Shown in pieces: positions 52,433 to 61,784 of a stretch of 64,000 bases of DNA. A program made the position numbers and the translations under genes. The DNA is from JAMXLO01 sp963812505 (GTDB taxonomy: Bacteria > Pseudomonadota > Alphaproteobacteria > Acetobacterales > Acetobacteraceae): the NCBI GenBank assembly GCA_963812505.1, contig CAWEVM010000031.1:124001-188000 (forward strand). Direction: 5' to 3'. Position 1 is the stretch's first letter; each line of letters opens with the position of its first letter. The notes beneath the pieces were generated by a model that saw nothing but the letters and a program-made list of their open reading frames with translations, was not told where the DNA came from and searched no databases.

Positions 52433-53737
52433 TTACAACACGACAGCATCGCCAGAGACCGCAACCATCGAAGCCCTGCGGCGCGGAAGGATGAAGTGGA
52501 TGATCACGGTTGCAATCACATAGACGCTGGCGCAGGCGAAGAAAACGACCGTGTAGTTGTTGTGGGTTGCGTCAAGCACCCGGCCGATGACCGCAGCGGA
52601 GAACGCACCCGCGACGGAGCTTATCGCGCCGCCGAGCCCGACCGTGGAGGCGACCGCTCCGCGCGGCATGGTATCGGATACCAGTGTGAACAAATTGGCA
52701 GAGAAGCCTTGATGCGCGGCCATGGCGATGCCGATCAGCACGACGGCAGTCCACATGCTGTCAAGCTGCGGCGCCAGGAATACCGGTACCGTGCAGGCGG
52801 CACAGATCAGCAGCGCGATCTTGCGGGCGGGGAACACGTCCATGCCGCTCTTGATCAGGGCCGAAGAGACCCAGCCGCCGGCGATCGAGCCGACGTCGGT
52901 GAGCAGGTAGATCAATATCAGCGGCAGTCCCACAGCGAACAACGACACATGGAACTTGGAATTGAGAAAGCTCGGTACCCAGTTGTTGTAGAACCACCAG
53001 GCTGGATTGGTCAGCACACCGCCAGCGATGTAGACCCATGTACCGGGGTAGACCAACAACTTGCTCCAAGGAACCTTCTGCACCGAGACTTCCGGATCCT
53101 GGTCGATGTAGGCAAGTTCGCTCGACGTGACGCGTGGGTGCTCGGCCGGATCGCGATAGCTTATCAGCCAGAACACGACCCAGACGAACCCAATCGCGCC
53201 GGTGACGTAGAACGCGGATTGCCAGCCGGACAGGGCGACGACCAGAGCACCGATCAGCGGCGCCAGCATTGCGCCGATATTGCTGCCTGAGTTGAAGATG
53301 CCGGTGGCAAACGCGCGGTCGCGAACCGGAAACCATGTGGCGACCGTCTTGATGCAGGTTGGGAAATTCCCGCCTTCGCCAAGGCCGAGAACGATGCGGG
53401 CGAGGATGAACCCGCCAACGGAACTGACCATGCCATGTGCGGTGGACGCCAGGCACCACAGGATCGCGGCGGCGGCAAGACCAAGGCGAATGCCGATCTT
53501 GTCGGTGAGCCACCCCATCCCCGCATAACCGATCGCATAGGCGATGGAGAAGAAGAAGATGATGTTGCCGAAGTCGGTCTCGGTGAAGTGCAGATCGCCC
53601 TGGATCGTCGGTTTGAGTACGCCGAGAATGTTGCGGTCCATGTAGTTGATCGTGGTGATCACGAACAGCAGACCGCAGATGACCCAGCGGTAATTGCTGG
53701 CAGGTCTTGCCCTGGCTGGCGTGCCGGATAGGGTCAT
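52433..53737 (-). CDS. MFS transporter, hexuronate/sugar-acid type
   Basis: 434 aa, 12 membrane helices. RWVICGLLFVITTINYMDRN, LGLGEGGNFPTCIKTVATWF and GIFNSGSNIGAMLAPLIGAL place it in the ACS group near ExuT-like hexuronate transporters. GGGAGG precedes the ATG at 53737. Substrate unknown; the neighbouring 2-hydroxyacid oxidase suggests an acid. Confidence 0.9.
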   Translation of the reverse strand: MTLSGTPARARPASNYRWVICGLLFVITTINYMDRNILGVLKPTIQGDLHFTETDFGNIIFFFSIAYAIGYAGMGWLTDKIGIRLGLAAAAILWCLASTAHGMVSSVGGFILARIVLGLGEGGNFPTCIKTVATWFPVRDRAFATGIFNSGSNIGAMLAPLIGALVVALSGWQSAFYVTGAIGFVWVVFWLISYRDPAEHPRVTSSELAYIDQDPEVSVQKVPWSKLLVYPGTWVYIAGGVLTNPAWWFYNNWVPSFLNSKFHVSLFAVGLPLILIYLLTDVGSIAGGWVSSALIKSGMDVFPARKIALLICAACTVPVFLAPQLDSMWTAVVLIGIAMAAHQGFSANLFTLVSDTMPRGAVASTVGLGGAISSVAGAFSAAVIGRVLDATHNNYTVVFFACASVYVIATVIIHFILPRRRASMVAVSGDAVVL

Positions 53738-53859
53738 CTGGATCCTCCCTTGGTGGCCCTTGAACACCGCCTATCTACAGGCGCACTGGTTTGGTTGGCG
53801 AGGGCCGCCGATCGGATCGGCGCCGGGTGCCGTGTACCTCCAGGGTGATGGCGCGCACG

Positions 53860-54040
53860 AATTTGCGGCGGGCGGGCAGATCGGCTTCGCCCGCGGGGCT
53901 GAAACTCCACCCAGCATGGGCGGGTCGATACGCTTGATGCCGGGCGGTAGCGTGACCTTCCAGGCGCGGTGAGAATGACCGGTTCGGCGGAGAGGTCCGC
54001 GAAGCCGAAGCTGTAGACGACCGCGCACCTGCTCGTCGGT
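53860..54040 (-). pseudogene. Possible scrap of a DUF1254-family gene
   Basis: In the 350-base gap between the MFS start and the FAD-oxidase stop, one minus frame reads AVVYSFGFADLSAEPVILTA and another WKVTLPPGIKRIDPP. Both resemble parts of DUF1254 proteins (NVVY-DL-AEP and GPGW-P-GI blocks) brought together by a deletion. Evidence is thin; I see no other gene in the gap. Confidence 0.3.
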
Positions 54041-54093
54041 CAAGGATCGCGGTCATCGCACGCCGGCTGTGCGACCATCGGCGTTGGCTGCAA

Positions 54094-55485
54094 TCAGGCG
54101 ATGTCGATGTTCTGGTTCATGCGGAAGAGATTTGTCGGATCGTATGTCCGCTTGATTGCGGCAAGTCTTGCATACACTTCGGCACCATGCGCCTGGCGCA
54201 CGAGATCCGTGTCTTCGCCATGGCCGGCAAAATTGAGATAGAGGCGGCCGGTGGAATGGCGTTGCATCGCCGACCAGAAGTCGCGGGACCACGCAATGTT
54301 GGCATCGTCGTCCTCGGTCTTCGACCAGATCGAATCGATGCTGAGCATGAAAGGCATACTGCGATCGCCGAATGCCGTCGCATCTGCTGCCACGCGCTGT
54401 ACCGCCCCACCGAAATGCCACACCGAGGTGAGCGACATCGGCGACGGGCAAGACTCCCACCGCCCCATGATGTCTGCAATCACCGCGTCGCTGAGGCTCG
54501 ACAGGTAAAGTGACTTGAAGTAGCTCCGATCCCGTCCTTTCGGGAAGAGGCCATCGTAGAGGCTTTGGATTGCGCAATAGGGCATCCTGCCGCTGAAATC
54601 CAACACCGGATTGCCAAGCTCACGCAATGGCTGGACTGCCGCCTCGCCCTCGTCGGCCGGGCCATCGTAAACCGCCGCCACGGCGAGCACGCGCGCGCCG
54701 TGGGTCTCTGGCGGAAAGTCATCCGCGTCGGGGATCGTCGAGAACTCGATCAGACTGCAAAGCCGCTCAGGAGCCGTTGCCATGAGGTCGCGCCACGCCG
54801 CGATGATCGAAGGCGCATCGGCGTCCGGATAGAGTGGCGCGCAGAACATCACCTCTGGCGCGATTGGATGCAGCCGGAATTCGAATGACGTGACGATACC
54901 GAAATTCCCACCGCCGCCGCGCACGGCCCAGAACAGCTCGGGGTGGCTCGTATGATCGGCATGCAGAAGTTGGCCGTCGGCTGTCACGATATCCACCGAG
55001 ACAACGTTGTCGACACAGAGGCCGTGGGTCTGGCGCAGCCAGCCGATTCCGCCTGACAAGGTGAGGCCGCCGACGCCGGTCATCGACACGACGCCTCCGG
55101 GTGTTGCGAGGCCGAAAGCTGTTGTCTCGTGGTCCACGTCGCCCCAGGTGGCGCCGCCCTGAACCCAGGCCCGCTGAGCCTGTGGGTCGACACGGATCGC
55201 GCGCATGAGCGACAGGTCGATCATCAGGCCGCCGTCGCACACGGCATAGCCGGCTACGTTGTGACCGCCGCCGCGGACCGCGACGAGCAATCCATGTGAG
55301 CGTGCGAAGTCGACCGACGCGATTACATCCGCGGCTCCGTGGCAGCGCGCGATCAGGCTTGGCCGGCGATCGATCATACCGTTCCAGACGACGCGGACCG
55401 CATCATAGTCACTGTCGCCAGGCTGTATCAGTGTGCCTCGGAGCTTTGCCTTGAAATCGGTGATGCTTTGGGCGTTCGGTCGCAT
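54094..55485 (-). CDS. FAD-binding oxidoreductase, berberine-bridge-enzyme-like
   Basis: 463 aa. PCMH FAD domain with His75 (RGGGHNVAGYAVCDGGLMID) as the likely covalent FAD site; the Cys used by doubly linked members is absent (GVVSMTGVGG). The C-terminal BBE segment reads AIKRTYDPTNLFRMNQNI. Substrate unknown (sugars, alkaloid-like or phenolic compounds in relatives). No signal peptide seen. Divergent from the AraC-family gene by 97 bases, so that regulator may control it. Confidence 0.88.
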   Translation of the reverse strand: MRPNAQSITDFKAKLRGTLIQPGDSDYDAVRVVWNGMIDRRPSLIARCHGAADVIASVDFARSHGLLVAVRGGGHNVAGYAVCDGGLMIDLSLMRAIRVDPQAQRAWVQGGATWGDVDHETTAFGLATPGGVVSMTGVGGLTLSGGIGWLRQTHGLCVDNVVSVDIVTADGQLLHADHTSHPELFWAVRGGGGNFGIVTSFEFRLHPIAPEVMFCAPLYPDADAPSIIAAWRDLMATAPERLCSLIEFSTIPDADDFPPETHGARVLAVAAVYDGPADEGEAAVQPLRELGNPVLDFSGRMPYCAIQSLYDGLFPKGRDRSYFKSLYLSSLSDAVIADIMGRWESCPSPMSLTSVWHFGGAVQRVAADATAFGDRSMPFMLSIDSIWSKTEDDDANIAWSRDFWSAMQRHSTGRLYLNFAGHGEDTDLVRQAHGAEVYARLAAIKRTYDPTNLFRMNQNIDIA

Positions 55486-55582
55486 GGCGCGTCTCCAGTG
55501 GAATAGCGTTCATTCGCCGAACCTAGCCCGGCCACCTAGCGCCTGCTAAAGGCAAACCCGCAACTATACGGTCATTTCCGCC

Positions 55583-56668
55583 ATGTCGGATGCGTCCTCG
55601 CAGATCAACGTTGCTATTCTGGCCGTGCCCGAAGTCACCGCGTTCGCTTGCTACGCGATGTATGACCTGTTCGCGGGGGTCGGCAGAGATTGGGCTTTCA
55701 TCACCACTGGCTTGGCCGCACCGTCGCGCATGCGACCATATATCGTTGCCGCGCAGCCGGAAGCCGTCCTATCGGCGAACGGTATCAGTATCAAGCCCGA
55801 CTACGTGCTCGATGACTGCCCGGAACCGGCCATTGTGTGCATTCCCGACTTCTCGTTGCTGCCCGGTACCAGTTGTGCCGGCAGCTTGAATGTTGAGGCA
55901 GCCTGGCTGCGCCAGTGCCATGCCGCCGGCGCGACATTGGCCAGTGTCTGCACGAGCACCAGTTTACTGGCCGCGACCGGTCTGCTCGACGGCTTGGACG
56001 CTACGATTCACTGGGCGTACGCCACGACACTCAAGAAGCACCATCCTGCGGTGCGCGTTCATCCGAACCGCGCGCTGGTCGTCACTGGTGTCGGGCAACG
56101 CATTGTCATGGCAGGCGGCGGCACCAGCCATCTGGACCTGGTGCTATATCTGATCGGCCGCTTTGTCGGTCTGAAGGAAGCGTTGGAGATCTCGAAAGCT
56201 TACCTCATCAACTGGCACGACGCGGGCCAACAGCCATTCGCGTCACTCCATGTCAGCCAACGATCGAGCGATGGACTGATCGCCAAGTGCCAGGCGTGGG
56301 CCGCCGAGCATTATGCCGATCCGTCGCCGGTCAGAGCGATGGCGAAGCTGTCGGGCCTACCGGAGCGCACCTTCATCCGGCGCTTCGTAAAGGCCACGGG
56401 CTTATCGCCGCTGGAGTACGTCCACGCGCTTAGGCTTGAGGAGGCCAAGCAGATATTGGAGACAGAGGAACTGTCGATTGAAGCGATTGCGGAGCAGGTA
56501 GGGTACGAGGACACCAGCTTTTTCGGCCGCCTGTTCCGCCGCAAGGTTGGCCTCACCCCGGCCCAGTATCGGTTGCGTTTCGGCTTTTTGCGACGAGCAC
56601 TCCATGGCCCAACCGAACAAGCGACTCCCAGGATGCCAGCAGAGGCTGCTTGGCCAACGGTTGAATAG
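55583..56668 (+). CDS. GlxA-type AraC-family transcriptional regulator
   Basis: 361 aa. N-terminal DJ-1/PfpI-like (GATase1-like) domain at about 8-200 with SVCTSTSLLAATGLLDGLDA (the Cys at the nucleophile-elbow place), and a C-terminal AraC helix-turn-helix pair at 245-345 (MAKLSGLPERTFIRRFVKAT; IEAIAEQVGYEDTSFFGRLF). Activators of this type often respond to small amines or ketones. Start gives MSDASSQINVAI. Confidence 0.9.
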   Translation: MSDASSQINVAILAVPEVTAFACYAMYDLFAGVGRDWAFITTGLAAPSRMRPYIVAAQPEAVLSANGISIKPDYVLDDCPEPAIVCIPDFSLLPGTSCAGSLNVEAAWLRQCHAAGATLASVCTSTSLLAATGLLDGLDATIHWAYATTLKKHHPAVRVHPNRALVVTGVGQRIVMAGGGTSHLDLVLYLIGRFVGLKEALEISKAYLINWHDAGQQPFASLHVSQRSSDGLIAKCQAWAAEHYADPSPVRAMAKLSGLPERTFIRRFVKATGLSPLEYVHALRLEEAKQILETEELSIEAIAEQVGYEDTSFFGRLFRRKVGLTPAQYRLRFGFLRRALHGPTEQATPRMPAEAAWPTVE

Positions 56669-56710
56669 CATTCCGTGTAAAAGATACCGCGTCAAAGATC
56701 GCCGAGGGCG

Positions 56711-57479
56711 CTATAGCTCGAGCAGGCCAAATGCAACGGCCCGAGCCAGCGCTTGCTCGCGTGTCCTCGCGTTCAGCTTGCGCCTCGCATTGGCCAGATG
56801 AAGTTCAACGGTCGGGCGGCTGATCCCAAGCCTTTCGGCAATACGATCGTGGCGCATGCCGACGGCGAGCCAGGCCAGGCTCCCGTTCGCGTGGACTTAA
56901 CTGCGGCCGTCTGGATGGAGGCTCGACGAGCGTAAGATACCGTTGGTCGATGGCATGCGCGGCCAACGTCGCCCACCTCCCGTGGCTCTTGTGCCATGCG
57001 AGGAACTCCTGACCGACCATCCCGGTGACCAGCGAGAATCCGCCTAACGCGGATCCAGGCAACCGAAGGAGGATAGTGATGCCGCCGCGGAAACCTGCGC
57101 TCTGCGCGTCGTCCCACAACCGACACGCTGACCCGTCAAGGCGACTGGGGGCAGCGATCCCAGTGAGCATTGGGGTAACTGCGACGAGGCAGTGGCGAAT
57201 GGAAGGGTCAACACGAAAGAAGCCCGCGCTCCATAGTGCTCCATCCAGGACTGAGGCAACGAGGAGTAGCGGACCAGTTGGCGGCCGCCAGGCTCCCAAC
57301 GCTCGCGCGTGTAAACGTAATGATACCATTCGACACCAAAGGCCATCATCCATTTGCTGCCGACATTCCAGACCTCATCCGGCGTGCTCGCCTGAATCCA
57401 GCCCGTCAAGAAGATCAGCAAACGACTTTTCCACGGAAGACCCAAGCGTCTGGAAAGTTGGCATCCTATGGAAATCCAT
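56711..57479 (-). pseudogene. Frameshifted LuxR-type quorum-sensing regulator
   Basis: Four frame segments rebuild one LuxR protein: MPTFQTLGSSVEKSFADLLD (57464 down), then ASTPDEVWNVGSKWMMAFGV with SSLPQSWMEHYGARA, then FFRVDPSIRHCLVAVTP with GFSLVTGMVGQEFLAW and LSPREREPG, and finally WLAVGMRHDRIAERLGISRP with ARRKLNARTREQALARAVAF and a TAG at 56711-56713. The first part is the autoinducer-binding domain and the last is the helix-turn-helix. At least three frameshifts separate them. No luxI-type synthase is in the window. Confidence 0.8.
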
Positions 57480-57609
57480 GGATTGCGGGAAGTCTGTCCT
57501 TATCGGACAGTTATCCGAGCAATAAAGGTTGCCGCTCCACGGAAGGCGGTTCACCGACAAATACAACCCAATAGATGTTAACCCGCAGAAGTCGCATGCG
57601 GAGCGAGCC

Positions 57610-57792
57610 ATGACGCAGGATGGCACATTACTGCAAATCTACCTGGCTTTGCTGCTCGCCTTCGCGGCGGCCGTGTTCTCCTCGCCCGTCGTCCATGAAG
57701 CGATGGCGCAGCGGCATCCGCGACCGCTCTCAGTTGTCATGAAGGAGGTCGCCGACGGCATGGCAACAGAGGTGGCGGCGCCAACTGACTGA
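57610..57792 (+). CDS. Small membrane protein (60 aa)
   Basis: MTQDGTLLQIYLALLLAFAA starts a single hydrophobic segment (about 8-27), followed by a basic, Pro-containing tail with QRHPRPLSVVMKEVADGMAT. GGAG lies six bases before the ATG. It precedes the transporter chimera by 30 bases. No family is recognised. It could also be a remnant of a larger secreted protein. Confidence 0.45.
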   Translation: MTQDGTLLQIYLALLLAFAAAVFSSPVVHEAMAQRHPRPLSVVMKEVADGMATEVAAPTD

Positions 57793-57822
57793 GGTGGCCG
57801 AACAAGTAGGGGGAGTAACGCT

Positions 57823-59178
57823 GTGCCACAGTTCCCTCGCCGATCGGCAATGCCTTATGTCGCCAACGTCTTCCTGCCGTTCGCGACAGGCTATTTCCTG
57901 TCCTACCTGTTCCGCACGATCAATGGTCCGATCGCCGATCGGCTAATGGCGGCGTTTCACCTCGACACCGCCAGCCTCGGTCTTCTCACCTCGGTCTATT
58001 TCCTGACCTTCGCCGCCTGCCAATTGCCCTATGGCCCGCTGGTCGATCGCTTCGGGCCCCGCCGGGTGCAGGCCGCGGTACTCGCGATCACAGTGCTCGG
58101 TGCCACCCTGTTCGCGACGGCACCCAACACGCCCACCCTGATCCTGGCCCGCGCGTTGATAGGGATCGGCACGTCAGGCGCACTGATGGCCGGACTGAAG
58201 GCGCTCGCGCTCTGGGTGCCGCAGGAGCGTCGCGCGCTCGCGAACGGCAGCTTCATAATGTTCGGCGGGCTGGGCGCGATGACCTCCACCGCGCCGGTCA
58301 ATCTGTTGTTGCCTGTCGTTGGCTGGCGCGGCGTCTTCCTGTTGCTGGCGGCCCTCACCTTGGCAAGCGCGCTCCTGGTCCTCGCCGTCGTTCCGGAGAA
58401 ACGCACAGCAGCGCCGGCGGAGGATTGGTGTCGCAGCCTGCATGGATTGCTCGCCGTTTATCACGACCCGGTCTTCTGGCGGCTCGCACCATTGTCGGCC
58501 TGCGTCGTCGGAGCCGCGTTCGCGATGCACGGCCTGTGGGCCGCGCGATGGCTTGCCGAAGTCGACCGCTTCACGCCCGATCACATCGCCTCCGTCGTGC
58601 TCATGATGGGCGCCGGCTTGACACTGGGCGCGGCGGTCATCGGCCTGGTCACCGACCGGCTGCGGCGTCACGGCGTGCCGTCCACGACGACCTTCGGGCT
58701 GGCCAGCGCGCTGTTCATCGCACTGCAAGCAACAGTGCTGGGTCGGCTGCCGCTGCCCGCCTGGCTGCAATGGAGCACGATCGCCAGCTTCGGCAGCATG
58801 ACCGTTCTTAGCTACTCGATCATGGGTGAGTTGTTTCCCCTCGAACAGATCGGCCGAGCCAATGGCGCGCTGAACGTGCTGCAACTGCGCCTCGATCGGT
58901 TTCGCGGCAACGTCTCCGCCCTGGCGACCGGCCTGACATTCAAGCTGCTGATCGGGCCGGTACTGGTGACCTTGCTCTACGTCTGGTGGCTGCATGCGCG
59001 CGGGCAGACCATTCAGATCACACTGTTTGAATCCGCGATGGGTCCGCAGATCGGCGCCGCCATCGTCGCGATCCAGCACGACCTCAATCCGACGCTGATA
59101 ACGCTGATGGTGGGCATCGGCATCACGCTGTCTTTCATCACGTTGCCCGCCTGGTGGTACGTGTTGCAGGCGATATGA
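57823..59178 (+). CDS. Chimeric transporter: MFS N-terminus joined to AEC C-terminus
   Basis: 451 aa from a GTG with GGGGGAG upstream. Residues ~10-350 are a normal MFS protein: RTINGPIADRLMAAFHLDTA, YGPLVDRFGPRRVQ, GELFPLEQIGRANGALNVLQ. Residues ~355-451 are unlike MFS and instead match the C-terminus of AEC (auxin efflux carrier) transporters: FKLLIGPVLVTLLYV, ITLFESAMGPQIGAAIVAIQ, LNPTLITLMVGIGITLSFIT. The join lies near base 58880, where both families would read ..LQL... The last MFS helices (11-12) are missing. The likely origin is deletion between two genes. It may not be functional. Confidence 0.75.
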   Translation: MPQFPRRSAMPYVANVFLPFATGYFLSYLFRTINGPIADRLMAAFHLDTASLGLLTSVYFLTFAACQLPYGPLVDRFGPRRVQAAVLAITVLGATLFATAPNTPTLILARALIGIGTSGALMAGLKALALWVPQERRALANGSFIMFGGLGAMTSTAPVNLLLPVVGWRGVFLLLAALTLASALLVLAVVPEKRTAAPAEDWCRSLHGLLAVYHDPVFWRLAPLSACVVGAAFAMHGLWAARWLAEVDRFTPDHIASVVLMMGAGLTLGAAVIGLVTDRLRRHGVPSTTTFGLASALFIALQATVLGRLPLPAWLQWSTIASFGSMTVLSYSIMGELFPLEQIGRANGALNVLQLRLDRFRGNVSALATGLTFKLLIGPVLVTLLYVWWLHARGQTIQITLFESAMGPQIGAAIVAIQHDLNPTLITLMVGIGITLSFITLPAWWYVLQAI

Positions 59179-59184
59179 GGGCGC

Positions 59185-60800
59185 ATGGATGAAGGAAACG
59201 CGATGGCAGCCATGAGGCGACGTCCATTTCTCACCGGCGCAGCTTCTGCGCTGGCCGCGCCGATGATCAGCCGCGCGTGGGCCGCCGCGTCGGTGCTGAA
59301 GTTCATTCCGGCAACCGACCTTACAATTCTCGACCCGATCTGGACCACCGACTATCGAACACGAAACCACGCGTTCGCCGTGTTCGACACGCTCTATGGC
59401 CAGACCGGCCCGTCGCAGGGGTTCAAGGCGACGCCGCAGATGCTCGCCGGCCATACCATCGACGACGACGGCCTGACATGGCGGCTGACCTTGCGCGATA
59501 GCCTAATGTTCCATGACGGGCAGAAGGTGCTCGCACGGGATTGCGTCGCCAGCATCCGCCGCTGGAGCGTGCGCGACGCGTTCGGTCAGGCGCTCATGCA
59601 ACGCACGGATGAGCTTCGTGCGGTCGACGATCGTGTGATCATGTTCCGTCTGAAGGAGCGGTTCCCGCTGCTGCCGGACGCACTCGGCAAGTCGGCAAGC
59701 AATATGTGTGCGATCATGCCGGAGCGACTGGCTCTTACTGATCCGTTCAGGCAGGTGCCAGAGGTGGTGGGCAGCGGCCCCTTTCGCTTCAAGGCCGACG
59801 AACGGGTCCAGGGCGCTCTCGTCGTCTACGAACGCTTTAGCGATTACAGACCGCGCGAGGACAGCACCCCGGATTGGACATCGGGACCAAAGGTCGCGCA
59901 CTTCGACCGCGTCGAATGGCATGTCATTCCCGATGAAGCGACGGCACTGAATGCGCTGAGGCTGGGCGAGGTGGACTGGATGGAGGTCGCACCGGCCGAC
60001 CTGCTCGATGAGCTACGGCAGGATCGCAACATCACGCTTGACTTGCTGGACCCCACCGGGTTTTCCGCGATCCTCGCCCCAATCATCTTTATCCGCCGTT
60101 CGACAACCGCGCGGTGCGCCACGCACTGCTCGGTGCAATCGATCAGACGGACTTCATGACCGCCGCGGTGGGCACCGACAGATCGCAATGGCAAACGCCA
60201 ATTGGTTATTTCGCTCTGTCCTCGCCGCTGGCGACCGAGGCGGGCATGCCGACTCTGACTGGCAAGCGTGACTACAACCTGGTCCGGACCGCGCTCGAGT
60301 CAGCCGGCTATAAGGACGAGAAAATTGTGCTGATGGGGCCAGCCAATTTTCCCATCCTCACAGCGGTGACCGAGGTCGCCGCGGACATGTTGCGCAAGTC
60401 CGGCATGAATGTGGATTATCAGACAACCGATTGGGGCACCGTGATACAGCGGCGCGCCCTCAGGAAGCCGCCGGATCAGGGCGGTTGGAACATGTTCTGC
60501 ACCAGCCTTGCCGGGCTCGACGTATTCAGCCCAGCCGGCAATCAGGCATTGCGCGGCAACGGTGCTGCGGCATGGTTTGGCTGGCCGAGCGATCCCGACC
60601 TTGAACGTCTGCGCCAGGCGTGGTTTGCCGCACCCGATCTCGGCCGACAGAAGAAGATCGCCGCGGAAATCCAGATCCAGGCGTTTCAGGATGTGCCGTA
60701 TTATCCGCTTGGCCTGTACTATCGACAGTCAGCGTATCGTGCCAATCTGTCCGGCGTGCTGCACGGCATCCCGGTGTTCTGGAACGTGCAGCGCACTTAG
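59185..60800 (+). pseudogene. Frameshifted ABC transporter substrate-binding protein (peptide/nickel type)
   Basis: The first frame (to ~60075) carries a twin-arginine-like leader (MRRRPFLTGAASALAAP; likely ATG 59212), RNHAFAVFDTLYGQTGPSQG and HTIDDDGLTWRLTLRDSLMF of family 5 solute-binding proteins. After GFSAIL the frame is lost. One base later the second frame resumes with NHLYPPFDNRAVRHALLGAI and runs to PVFWNVQRT at 60800. Both parts are otherwise well kept, so the single frameshift is recent or a sequencing error. It follows the transporter chimera by 6 bases. Confidence 0.8.
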
Positions 60801-60943
60801 GGCTTGCTGGAAAAAAAGTGAATCGGGGCAGGCACGGGTCGCGCTCCTTCGTCATGGGCGGGGTTTGGCCCCACCATTCACGTCTTCGTTGATTGCGCCA
60901 ATGACGACGGAGATGCCGCCACACGGGACACCCAGAGAACGCC

Positions 60944-61744
60944 ATGTCTGATCGTTGCTATTTTGATGCAGGTGCCTCGGGATACGATCGAGGCTTCGGC
61001 AGCGTCTCGCCGACATTCATCCCGACTCTCCTGCGGGCCGCTCATCTCGAACTCGGCCAACGGGTCCTGGATGTCGCAACCGGAACCGGGATCGCCGCTG
61101 AAGCCACCGCGCGCATCGTGGGGCCGTCGGGGAGTATCCTTGCGACCGACATTTCCACCCGCATTCTGGAGCAGGCCCGCCAGCGGCTCGCAGGCCTGAC
61201 CAATGCAACGTTCGCGGTCGAGGACGGCCAGGCGTTGAGCATTCCGGACAACAGCGTCGATGCAGTCCTTTGCAGCATGGGCTTGATGCTGTTCCCTGAC
61301 CCTGCTCTCGGTTTGTCAGAGTTCCGCCGCGTGTTGCGCGAGAATGGCCGAGCCGCCGTCTCGGTCAGCACAACGCCGGAGCGCTCGTTCGTTGCGCGGG
61401 TGAGCACCGAGATTGCACGGCACGTGCCGTCGAGGGCACCAGCCGCTGCCCGGTTCTTTTCACTTGGAGACGCCAATCATCTCCACCGCCTATTCGCAGC
61501 GGCGGGTTTTCGCGCCATCGAGACCGCGACGGAGACGCGCCGCTTCCCATTCCAGTCCTTTGACTCCTGGTTCGACCCAATCGAAAAAGGCGAGGGCAAC
61601 GTTGCGCAGGAATACGTCGCGTTGCCGACGGAACTGCGACGCACCGTGCGGGAGGAGCTCCGGCGTGCGTTGGAGGTTGCTGCTTCCCCGGGTGGTCCCA
61701 TCGAAGTGGAAGTAGAAGTCCTGTTCTGCAGCGGACAGAAGTAG
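60944..61744 (+). CDS. SAM-dependent methyltransferase (class I)
   Basis: 266 aa. SAM-binding motif VLDVATGTGIAAEATARIVG near 42-61, acidic motif LATDISTRILEQARQR, and the later MLFPDPALGLSEFRRVLREN block seen in UbiE/COQ5-like methyltransferases. Substrate unknown. ATG at 60944 with family-like opening SDRCYFDAGASGYDRGFG. Confidence 0.88.
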   Translation: MSDRCYFDAGASGYDRGFGSVSPTFIPTLLRAAHLELGQRVLDVATGTGIAAEATARIVGPSGSILATDISTRILEQARQRLAGLTNATFAVEDGQALSIPDNSVDAVLCSMGLMLFPDPALGLSEFRRVLRENGRAAVSVSTTPERSFVARVSTEIARHVPSRAPAAARFFSLGDANHLHRLFAAAGFRAIETATETRRFPFQSFDSWFDPIEKGEGNVAQEYVALPTELRRTVREELRRALEVAASPGGPIEVEVEVLFCSGQK

Positions 61745-61784
61745 CTTGCGCCGGTGCGCCCGCGGTGACGCCAAAATCATTCAG

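Noticed and set aside
58174..59454. 426-codon minus-strand frame opposite the transporter chimera
   Set aside because: Arg/Gln-rich antisense translation without motifs.
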